Both the position numbers and the translations under genes were made by a program. Of a stretch of 64,000 nt of DNA, positions 52,101 through 61,518 are shown in pieces. This DNA is from Micropterus salmoides (lineage: Eukaryota; Chordata; Actinopteri; Centrarchiformes; Centrarchidae). The DNA is taken from positions 10,620,384 through 10,684,383 of the forward strand of contig NW_024040485.1 of assembly GCF_014851395.1 (NCBI RefSeq), given 5' to 3'. Under the pieces are notes generated by a model. That model saw only the letters and a list, made by a program, of their open reading frames with translations. It was not told the DNA's origin and ran no database searches. Position 1 is the first letter of the stretch. Every line of letters begins with the position of its first letter.

Positions 52101-53340
52101 CCCACTGCTGATGATTGTGGGACTTAATAAACCTGAAATAAATGTGAACCATATTTAAACCTTTAATTAGTCTCTTCATTTCCATTGCTAGATATTATTT
52201 ATTTGTGTGATTTTACATTCTCTGTTTTATTGCTTATGGAAATGATGTTCAATGGGATGACAGGATGATCTTAAAATCTATATATCAAAGTCCAGGTCAG
52301 TGACTTCACAATATAGCTTTATTTAAAGATTTAAAACAGTACAGTTGTGCAGAGTTACAGTTGACCCAGTGACCTCTGGAGCCAGGGCATCCCTGGTGAT
52401 AAAACAACCTGACTGTCTTTGCATCAGAAACCAGATCTTAGCAGAAACAGCAACAAACAGGCAAGACTTTTTATGTAAATTTGGCTCCAATCGACACAGT
52501 AGCCCCCTCGTCCGTCATTTACACCTGAATGGGACTTTAACTTAAATCATGTTTACATGGCGAGTGGTCAGAGCGTTAAAAAGCCATGAAACCCGTTTCA
52601 GACGACCCTGGCGCCTGTTTGGACAAGCCTGCGGTGAGCGAACAAAACCATCTTCCATAAAGATAATGTGCCGAGAGCAAGACGCGTCAAATAGGTGGAG
52701 GCAGCAGCACAAAAACTGTAGAGAATCTCTCTATCCGCATATACAGTAGGCTATATTGCATTATTCTAAACTCACGTATGTTTTAATAGACATAGGCCTA
52801 ACGGTTATAGAGACTTTTATAGACACCAATTTAAAGGTTTGAACGGAGTAGCCTACTGACTTGCTTTTAGAGTTTTGTTTTAATAAAAGAGAGGTAAAAA
52901 GAAACCATAGACTGAAATGTATTTTGAGGCTAAATGATGCAATCACAAAGAAGAATTTATAAAACTTAAACATAAATTTTGATGTTTTGGGACATTTTCT
53001 AGCTATTATGCCAATAGCCTGCCTTTTATTAAAGAACATTTTTTAGTGCTGTGTCTTTCCTTCCAGAGTTTTACCCAGTACTCTGAATCTAATTATATTT
53101 GTATTACTGTGCATCAAAAAAAAAACCAACCCAACCACATATCTATTTCTGCTGTGATGATTAACTAAAGTACTGACAGCCTTTATATTAAGTTGTTGGT
53201 GCGGCTTATGGCCACCAGCAGTTTCTGCCCTTGGGTTTATTCTTTTCAGCGCATTACGTAAGTATCTATGGTTGCTATATTGTCCGTGTGTTTGTAATTT
53301 GACAGCAACTTTTTTCCAACTCTAGCTCAGGTGGGTTGGT
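52101..53340. other. klf2 upstream flank, no gene seen
   Basis: AT-rich sequence between the last repeat and the klf2 promoter. Frames at 52345-52749 (plus) and 52761-53039 (minus) have no recognised domain. The segment 52549-52740 is somewhat GC-richer and may be regulatory. Confidence 0.55.
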
Positions 53341-53689
53341 CTGTTGAGTGTTTGCGTCAGCCTGTGGGGGAGGTCCTGCGCTTTATAGGCTCGTCTGCCC
53401 AGCCCTGCCTGTCATAGAGCGCACTGAGCCCCGCTGCCTGCTGGAGCCGCTTTATAAAGAGCTAAATTTACCTAACTTTACGTTGTTTCCTGAGCTCTCA
53501 CAATTGGCCAGACGTACTCGGGTTAGAGAGTTATAAGGTTTGGAGGACCTCCTACCACTTTTAAACTTGTTCATGTCTTTGGATCGCAGCTGTGGAGAGG
53601 CGACAGTGAAATACGCGCACTGACTCTGGTGCGGCTGCCGCTCAACACAACGAGACTTTGACAAGAGATAGTTATTATTTCACTAAACG
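53341..53689 (+). promoter_or_regulatory. klf2: klf2 core promoter and 5' leader
   Basis: A TATA box (TATAAA, 53453-53458) lies about 235 bases before the start codon and predicts transcription from about 53480-53490, giving a leader of roughly 205 nt with no intron needed. The 120 bases upstream are more GC-rich than the flanks and contain GTGGGGGAGG (a CACCC/GC-box-like site) and a second TTTATAG element at 53382-53388. The leader carries one short upstream ORF (53573-53623). The transcription start is inferred, not observed. Confidence 0.7.
53573..53623 (+). other. Upstream ORF in the klf2 leader
   Basis: ATG followed by 15 codons and TGA lies wholly inside the predicted leader. It is in the same frame as the main ORF but terminated 66 bases before the main ATG. 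The ATG context is weak (T at +4), so leaky scanning to the strong main start is likely. Any translational effect is inference. Confidence 0.45.
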
Positions 53690-53761
53690 ATGGCCTTGTC
53701 TGGAGTGATGCTACCGTCATTTTCGACATTCTCAAACCAAAGAGAGAGAACCTGGGAAAAC
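53690..53761 (+). CDS. klf2: klf2 coding exon 1
   Basis: This exon holds 24 codons from the start ATG to a consensus donor (AAC|GTAAGT). It reads MALSGVMLPSFSTFSNQRER and four more residues. It is absent from simple long-ORF views because it is short, but it joins in phase 0 to exon 2, restoring the conserved ENRWK junction of fish klf2. The first ATG of exon 2 (54068) is therefore internal. Confidence 0.92.
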
Positions 53762-55268
53762 GTAAGTTAAAAATACAAGGGTTAGGCAATGTTTTAAAAT
53801 CTGAGGATGTCACTTTGTTTCACCCATTTTGATAAGGATTGTAATCTCTTGATATCTTGTAGATCTTTTGGAACTTGCTTAAAGAAAAAACACAAAAAAA
53901 TAATATATTTCCTTGTTTTCTGGGGGGGAAAAAACAATTAGGTATTATGCTGAATTACTTGTTTAGCTGGATATATTTTGCAATTTCTCATACAGCATTT
54001 TATTTTACAGCAACGCTATTATATCTAATCATTTCTTTTTTTATACTTTCAGAGGTGGAAAGGAGATATGGACAAAATAGTCTCCACCAGCTGCTCCATG
54101 CTTGAAATGGTACAGAACCTGGACAATCACAGCAGAAAGGACGACGAGGATCTGAGTAATTATTTGGATCTGGATTTTATTCTTGCCAACACAACTGGCT
54201 CAGACAGCGTGGCGGAATTTGTGGGCACAGTTGACCCCAGCATGTACACGACTGGAAACTCGGTGCCATCCTACCCAGGAGACGACCACCGCTCCCCGCC
54301 GCCCCCATACGGCGCCAGCCTCATGACAGAGCTGCTCCGCTCCGAAGGACCCAACAACTATGGCATTACGCGCAACCCTGGTGTTCAGGGGAGATTTTAT
54401 GTCAGCACTGGGCCTTTTCCCCGCCAGGACATCAAAGTGGAGCCACCCATGGACGGTTACGGTCCCGTTTTGGGCATGGTGCCCCAAAGCTGCAGCAAAA
54501 TCAAGCAAGAAGGGAACGTTTCGTGCATGATGCCCTTCGAGCAGCCCCGGGTAGCCATCTCCCCGAGGGCAGCCAGCAACATGACCCCGCCTCTCAGCCC
54601 CGATGACCAGGGAGCTTCGGACTGCCAGGCACAGCTGTGCCAGGCCATGAACTTCTCACAGAAGTATCACACACCGGCGGGTTTCCCGCACCACCCTCAG
54701 GCTCCCCAGATGCAGATGTCTTACCACGCTCCACATACTTCCTTTGGCATGTACGACGAAGGTCTCAGCCTGCAGCCAGGCGCGCAGAGGGTGATGCTCA
54801 CACCTCCCTCATCTCCCCTCGAGCTGCTGGAGTCCAAACCCAAGAGGGGACGGCGCACATGGCCGCGAAAGCGCACAGCCACGCACACCTGCACTTTTGC
54901 TGGCTGTGGAAAAACCTACACCAAGAGCTCACACCTGAAGGCACATCTCAGAACTCACACCGGTAAGTTTAAGTCCGTGTCCATTATGATGAATATCGTG
55001 TGTGCGCAATTAAGCACAGCCCGGCATCGCTCAAAACCATATTCCCCCTCTCAGCACAGGCTAATAATCTTCCATTTTTTCTGTCCTCGCAGGTGAGAAG
55101 CCGTACCACTGCAGCTGGGAAGGCTGTGGATGGAAATTTGCCCGGTCCGATGAGCTGACCCGTCATTTCCGCAAACACACAGGACACAGGCCCTTCCAGT
55201 GCCATCTGTGTGAACGCGCCTTCTCCAGGTCTGACCACCTGGCACTTCACATGAAGAGACACATGTGA
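53690..55268 (+). CDS. klf2: Krueppel-like factor 2 transcription factor (complete, three exons)
   Basis: Zinc-finger transcription factor that binds CACCC/GC-box DNA in the nucleus; in vertebrates KLF2 is a flow-responsive endothelial and haematopoietic regulator. Exons are 53690-53761, 54053-54962 and 55093-55268, with GT/AG junctions in phases 0 and 1, giving 385 residues (human KLF2 is about 355). Residues 1-15 are the KLF2/KLF4-type start with LPSFSTF. An acidic activation segment lies at about 54-70 (DDEDLSNYLDLDFIL). PPPPY is at 106-110, SUMO motifs are IKVE 151-154 and IKQE 174-177, TPPLS is at 202-206 and TPPSS at 274-278. A basic nuclear-localisation stretch covers 286-298. Three C2H2 fingers start at C304, C334 and C364 and end at H326, H356 and H384. 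The start has a strong context (A at -3, G at +4). The LTPPxSPLELLExKPKRGRR block and the convergent eps15l1 neighbour favour KLF2 over KLF4. Whether it is klf2a or klf2b is not resolved. Confidence 0.96.
54053..54962 (+). CDS. klf2: klf2 coding exon 2
   Basis: This is the large central exon. It follows a pyrimidine-rich acceptor (TATACTTTCAG) and ends at ACCG|GTAAGT inside the TGEKP linker after finger 1. It encodes the acidic activation region, the PPPPY, SUMO and TPPxS motifs, the basic stretch and zinc finger 1. Reading through the donor would add an unrelated tail that stops at 55096, so the splice is required. Confidence 0.95.
55093..55268 (+). CDS. klf2: klf2 coding exon 3 (zinc fingers 2 and 3)
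   Basis: The acceptor is TCCTCGCAG. The exon completes the TGEKP linker and encodes fingers 2 and 3 with the DNA-contact segments RSDELTR and RSDHLAL. It ends HMKRHM followed by TGA, exactly where KLF2/KLF4 proteins end. The intron before it is only 130 bp. Confidence 0.95.
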
Positions 55269-55925
55269 AGGAGCCCACATAAGGACTTGGGGTTCATAGG
55301 GGATTGTGTTATTTTTATTGTGATGCAACTGATGTAATTTTTTAATTTAAATTGTCCTCCAAATGACAAAAGTCTTTTTTTTATATATAATATTGAATTA
55401 TTGAGGTTTTAGTGTTATTATTTTCTAATAATGTAGCTGGTACTACTTTGGTTCTATAAAAGCTTTAGAAAAGCTTTGTTTGCTTAAGAGCAGGCAGACC
55501 AAGAAGGGGCTGGCCCTGTACAGTATACTACTCCTCTTTGACAGAACTGGAATGCTGTTTGACACAAAAGTGCCTTTCTATGACTGTGCTACTGTAAAAC
55601 TCTGTGTGACAGAACGCTATGGCCACAAAATAGTACATGTTCTTGTTGACAGGAGTGAGATGCACATACAGTTGCTTGACATGTGCAAAGACAATGTTTT
55701 CTTTAAACTGCCTCAATGTCTGAATGGTTTAATTTTTATGGCTTTTCCCTATTTGGAGTTGATGTTGTCTCCTCTTGTGTGAAACTCTTGGATCTAGTCC
55801 CTCTGTTCACTATCAGGGCTTGATGTCTTGTGCATTCTTTTTCACTTAAATTTATATAAGTATGTACATGGATTTTATACTGTTAAATGTATTTATTGTA
55901 AATATTAAAAACAATGAAATTGAAC
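55269..55925 (+). other. klf2: klf2 3' untranslated region with poly(A) signal
   Basis: AT-rich sequence follows the stop. An ATTAAA poly(A) signal is at 55904-55909, immediately after a Pumilio-type element TGTAAATA (55897-55904) and an ATTTA motif, so the mRNA probably ends near 55920-55935. A 100-codon ORF inside it (55480-55782) resembles no known family and is best treated as untranslated sequence. Confidence 0.7.
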
Positions 55926-56040
55926 TTTTGACTGGTGAACTCTACTTTTCATGCATGCTTAGCCATTCTAGATACATCTTGTTCACACATTTAGTTTAAT
56001 GAAGCACATCCACCCACTCATCAACAGGTTTCATACTGCA

Positions 56041-56101
56041 CCTACTTAGACATACAACCAGTCTAAGTACCTACTTAGACATACAACCAGTCTAAGTAGG
56101 T
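56041..56101. repeat. Tandem 29-bp duplication of a hairpin
   Basis: Two exact copies of a 29-bp unit lie at 56041-56069 and 56070-56098. Each unit, with the bases that follow, folds on itself through arms CCTACTTAGAC and GTCTAAGTA(GG) around a 9-nt loop (ATACAACCA). Confidence 0.95.
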
Positions 56102-56179
56102 TCAGCAGACCCGCAGACCACCAGATCAGTTACACTGAATAGGTTATACACGTTGCCATTGTATACCCACTTTAATTTA

Positions 56180-56420
56180 AAACATGGGCACTTGATTTCC
56201 ACTATGATGTTTTGCAGCTGCAAGACAGAAGGGCAGCCGATTGTGGGCTTAGCCTATAAATACAAACACTCCATTTCCATAATTACAGACTGAGCCGGGA
56301 GTTGTCTGGACAGAGGGGCACAGCAAACCCTCATCAGGGAGCCCTTAGACTCCCTTTCTGATGGGTAGAAATTATAGGACATCAAAGGGCCTTAATACTA
56401 CAATTACACAGAGTCACTCT
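56180..56420. promoter_or_regulatory. Candidate conserved regulatory block downstream of klf2
   Basis: The sequence is motif-dense and free of repeats. It includes GCAGCTGC (E-box type), CCTATAAATAC, and a good TCF/LEF-type site ACATCAAAGG at 56389-56398. Its base composition is unlike the AT-rich flanks. This is inference from texture only. Confidence 0.3.
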
Positions 56421-57174
56421 GCACCACAGTTTCAAAGTATCTGAGTCCGTGCATATTATGTCTGCATGGTGTCAGTGAGCATGTTTCTCCCGCATCAAAG
56501 GCTGCATTGAGTTAACGTATCAAAGCCAGATGGCATTCTAAAAAGTAGATTAATATTAAACATTGGTCTTCAAATATGTGGTTGGTGATTGACATAGTTC
56601 TCTTCTTTCTGGTGAGTTTTAAAACTTTAAAAATAACTTGAGAAAACCACATTTGTGGCATCAAAGCTACACATTTAACTTGTATCTTATATTTACCAAT
56701 TACAATAAAATGTACAGGCAGAGTGTGACTTGTTGTTCAAACACTTTACTAGAATTTATCTACCTATTTAAAAAAAGAGGAAGTACACAGAAGATAAAAA
56801 TATCTGCAGTGGTAGATGCAAATGTATCACTCCCATTTCTCTTTTTTTGTTCCAATATCGATGCAGAACTACAAGATATAAACAAACTTTCTCACACGTA
56901 TTTTAGTGTACTGTCTGCAATTTTTTTTGATATGAGAATTTGTAGTATCAGATTAGGACCTAAGAAGATAGTTAATAAAGTTCCCCCTTAATACTTCACA
57001 TCTGTGCAATGCTGAGCTACTGTTCCTCAAGGCCATCTACAGTACATAAATTCTATATTTATCACAGATAAATTTATTTCACAAACTATTCATGACCTGC
57101 TGTTACATGTAACTGCGTCACTTCTTTCTGTGGCTGTTGTTATACTTTATTTAAATGAAAAGACTTACCTTGTT

Positions 57175-58712
57175 CCAGAAATGTTAAAAATCACTTTTAT
57201 TCAATTAAAAGTTATTACACTTTTGAGTAACTCAAAACTCTTCAGATTCTTTTATAATCACATATATACTTTGCAATATTACATGTTACAATGTTGATAT
57301 GTTGATAAATAAGGCGCTGTCGCTCTGTACATGTCCAGGAAACTCTGGAATGCACAGTGCATACATTATGTGCCAAATAAACCCCATTAGTGTTCTATAA
57401 TTAGCAAGCAATATTTTAAGGCGTTTTGTCCTTTTGACCGGATCATAAGACATTAATGAACAGAAATACACTTTCAGTGTTAAGAGAAAAGTACAAAGTT
57501 GCAAGCAGATGTCACTGTGCATCAGTGGTAGTGTGAACAAGTAAAAAGGACAAAGCTAAGTGTAACAGCACCAGTATAAACAATGTAGGTTTATACTATT
57601 TCCATTTTATAGGAGGCTTTTAGTTGTATGGGAGTGCAAGTTGTTTGGGCGTTACAACAAGTCACCCAATGATAAACATGAGCTGTTGATGCAACAGTGC
57701 TCCAGGTGGAGTAAACTTTTTTCAAAGAAAGGAAGACCTCAATGATTATCGCTAGCATCTGAATATTTATATTAAGAGGCAACCGATGATACGGGACCAA
57801 ATCATATTTTTAACCAATGCTAAATCAGGACTAAAATCCTTATGAGAGATTCCCAAAACATCATATTTTTACCTTGACATGTAGATCCCTCGAGGGTGTG
57901 ATTATATTCAAATACCTCTTCAATCCCTGTACTTGAAGGCCATTATCGTTATGCAGGCATAAATGGCCAGAAACATTTCTAACATTTGAAATAAAAATCT
58001 AAATCATGCCATTATTATCTGATCACTGAGCTCAAGTCCTTTAAGACAGATTTGGGTTTTTTTAAAGGCGGACTCTGCTCTTCCAAGGTTTGTACATAAA
58101 ACCATCATCTAACAATATTTACAATACATGAAGGAGTTTTGTTTTAAATAATAATAAATGAAATTGGACAAACTCAATCAAAGGCCAACAGTAGTTAGCA
58201 AATATGATTTGAATTTCAATATGAGTAATTAAAGGGTATGTAAAACAGTTTATACACCGCATTTTACAAGTACTTCATACACCACAGAGTCATTGCTTAA
58301 GCATATAAATAAACAGTAAAATATTCTTAAAAGATTATTTTTTCTTGCAACAGTAAGGCTTTTGGATGGATCAGGGTGATTATCCATAACAACATATGGA
58401 GTTAGATGTAGGTTGTCATCAAGTACCCTGCTGGTTGCGTTAAACCGCTATGTTCTTGCAGGACGAAGCCAGGTTCCGTATTGTCCCTGATTCTAGTTGC
58501 CATGTAGTTTGGGAGCAATGGACCTTAACTGCTTGCTAAATGTGGAGTCATTTGACACGAGTCCAGTTATGGCTGGAGAAACACTGGTCTCTTACACAAA
58601 TTGGTAACAGGGGCTGCTAGTCATGTTGGGCCAGTCTTGGTGCTGTTGTCGTGAGCTTGTGTACGGAGGACTGTATGGCAGGAGGATGTAGCTGTGGTGG
58701 GGACATGCCTGG
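57175..58712 (-). other. eps15l1: eps15l1 3' untranslated region with poly(A) signal
   Basis: About 1.5 kb of AT-rich sequence follows the stop on the minus strand. The first good poly(A) signal that leaves a plausible end is AATAAA (plus-strand TTTATT at 57196-57201), predicting cleavage near 57175-57185. No ORF within it resembles a known protein. The exact end is inferred. Confidence 0.55.
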
Positions 58713-58859
58713 TCACGAGCCGGGCATGTTGGCCCTGCTGAGAGCGATGGCGAGCTCCAGGTCCTGCTGCTCCTGGAGCCGCAGCCTCCTCAACCTCTCC
58801 TGCTCCTCACGCTCGCTCTCACGCTTGGCCCACTCCAGCTGCTGGATCTCACTTCCAAA
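58713..58859 (-). CDS. eps15l1: eps15l1 last coding exon: ubiquitin-interacting motifs
   Basis: 48 codons plus TGA. It encodes an acidic/basic helix (SEIQQLEWAKRESEREEQER) and a canonical UIM core DLELAIALS with the invariant Ala and Ser, ending NMPGS. This matches the tandem-UIM C-terminus of EPS15 and EPS15L1. The acceptor is GCTTTAG. Confidence 0.95.
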   Translation of the reverse strand, partial: FGSEIQQLEWAKRESEREEQERLRRLRLQEQQDLELAIALSRANMPGS

Positions 58860-61481
58860 CTAAAGCAGACAAACAAACATTAGATGTGGACAAAAACACA
58901 GCGATGCAGGCTGAAATATCAAAACAAATGGAGAGAAGTCACTGGGTGAAAGAGAGATGGCAAAACTAACAGTGGATCAAAATCAAATGCTTCTAATACA
59001 AAGTGTGAAATACTACGTCAAACATAACTAAATGATTTGATATATAGCAGTGAATTAAGAAAAAGCAACACAAAAAGCTTCAGAAAAGATTCCTACACAA
59101 TACACTAATAAACTAGTGCCATACATTGCTAGCCACATATTTCCCGTAAACATTCAGCGCTTGAATCAATGGGAGATTTACTGAAATAACCGTGCTCATG
59201 AATCACTGTACTCAGATTAAGCAGTGCACACAGCTTTTTCACATGCAAAGGATTGACCACCACACCCTTGTACAGTCTTACCTTGATTTTTTCAGATCCT
59301 GGCAGAAAAACAAAAATTACAATACAGAGCACGATATAAAAACCCCCCACAGAAATCCCTTTCACAACTGTCATGCTAGCATGAGGGACAAAATAAATTC
59401 ATGTCATGTCAAATGAAGCCAGACATAAAAAGCTGCCATTCATCATCTCTCCACTTGAGAGCACGCTCAGCCGTTTGGGCCATACACGACAGTAAAGAAG
59501 CGGAAGACGGAGGACAAAGAGGCAGATTTACCATGTTGTGCTCTGCTTCGAGGCATATCATGCTTTGACAACAACTAAGCTTTAAGCTTGTACTGCAAGA
59601 CTTGAAAAATGCTCCTCAAGTGCTACCTGACCAGGCAAGTTCACTAACTCGCTGAAGTGTATAAATTATGACTTCCTTTCAAGGCTGAAGCCAGAGACAA
59701 CAGCAAGCATGCAAAAGCCCCTTTACCAGATGGACAGACAACTAGACAGACACAAATACAGGGACTGTCCAAGTCAGTGATGTAAACATTTAATACCTTT
59801 CAAACCAAACCCTTAAAAAGCTCTCATACATTCTATCACTTGTTAGTCAACAGGCAGTAAGCACGACGGTCCTGTGATCGCTTGTTGAAGTCACTGTGAG
59901 GGAAAGCTAAAATAACATCTCTGAGCCTTCAGCTCTACAATCTGGAGAGTGAGATCATGAGACCAGCAGCTCATGCAGACAAAGATACTTGATCCAACAG
60001 CAAACTGTAGACTACACTTACAGATCCCAAATCTGTAGAACCCACAGGACAGCCTTTGGATGCTTTACTCAAGTGTGTCATAACAAAAGAGTCTGTGGAG
60101 CAAACGCTCTGGAACAGCTCTGATGCAGTCAAACTGAGAATACCTACTAGAGAAGGAAGACATTTAAAATCAATCCCAATAAGATAACTCACTTTAGTGC
60201 CTTCACATCAGATGATAACAACTGGTGTCCCCTTGGGAAAATATGCTCAGACTTTAAAAGGCCATAGTGTAATATTGTGTTGCAAAATTTTCACAGGAAG
60301 CCAACAGCTTTAAGGTGATGGCTTGCAGAGTAAGCACCCAGGGGAAAGCGATATTGGTTCACAAAAGGTGTTAACCGCATTTTTTGAGTATGGCTCACTG
60401 ATGCATTGATGCTTAACAAGCAAAGTGTGGCTTTTTTGGAACACGCAATTGTAAAAGACGGACCCACCCTTGTCTACAGTAAGCTTTGAACACATTATAA
60501 GGTAGCCACAATTATTCATCTCTCGACTTTGTGCACCAATGCCGCATGGACTGCACCTGCATATTGAAGGGCTTCTATCAAAAACATAGCTCCACTATCT
60601 AATAAAGAACAACTGTAAATATTGTAGGTCTAAAATATTGCTCTATCAAAAATCAACAAACTATGCTTTATTGTTGCTAAGTAACGCCTGAAAAGTTGCT
60701 GCAACACTGAAGGCAAAAAGCTCAATTACACTTTTAAACTTGACCAAAATTTGCTTTTGCAATGGTCCCTGTGATTCAGACATTCAGAACAGCCCATGCC
60801 TTCAAGACTGGGTTTCTTACTTCCCCATCCGGCATGAGGCACACCTCTGGAGCTAGCTCGCTGGCTTACTGTGGCTACTCATCTCCCTCTCCATGTCGTA
60901 AAGCAAAGGGGAACACCAACTTTCTCACGTTGTGGCTTCTGCTAAAAGAATAAGTGCAAAGTCACAGCGGAAGGGCATGTGCTGGGCATGGCCTGTGGGT
61001 GATTGTGTGAACGTACACAGAAAAACAAAGATGAACATAATTTAACACTGAACTGGCTATTTCAACTGTTGGAGACAAAAATACATGAATAATAGCACTA
61101 ACAACGGCACATCACTCTGTAAAACCCATAGTACTTCTATACCTCTAGCAACACCTTTCCTGTTTACATCTTCAAAAGAAACTACTTTTTCCTGCACATT
61201 CATAGCTCAACAGGGAAGTTATTTTTTCCCCTCATACCATATCAAACAATTCCTTTTAAGTAGGACAACAGTCACTCACCCCGAAAATGTTGCTGCCATT
61301 ACATTTCTGTGACAAGGTGCAACCACTTAAAGTTGCAAAGAGAAATATCTTACAATGTCGTACTCACAACATTTGCATGATAAACACTATTAATTACAGT
61401 TGGTTTAAACCAACATTACATGCTAATCATGAAAATCACTGAACCATTAATGTCAAGTTAAGCTGCAAGCACAGTCATGTT

Positions 61482-61518
<37 letters not shown>

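Larger units (their letters stand above)
55926..57174. other. Convergent intergenic spacer between klf2 and eps15l1
   Basis: No exon is recognised here. It contains the tandem 29-bp hairpin duplication (56041-56101) and a dense block at about 56180-56420 that looks like a conserved regulatory element. The rest (56420-57174) is AT-rich with a 117-codon open frame at 56638-56991 that shows no recognisable domain. Confidence 0.7.

Noticed and set aside
54200..54966. Minus- and alternate-frame ORFs inside klf2 exon 2
   Set aside because: They are shadows of the GC-rich klf2 coding frame.
54068..55096. 342-codon ORF read as an intronless klf2
   Set aside because: It misses the 24-codon first exon and runs through the intron-2 donor, so fingers 2 and 3 would be lost. 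Spliced reading gives a complete KLF2.
55480..55782. 100-codon ORF after klf2
   Set aside because: It lies within the klf2 3' UTR before the poly(A) signal and shows no family resemblance or independent promoter.
60868..60941. Possible extra eps15l1 exon on the minus strand (good acceptor TTCTTTTAGCAG, donor GTAAGC)
   Set aside because: In the required phase it hits TGA after four codons, so it is not part of the main protein; it could at most be a poison exon.
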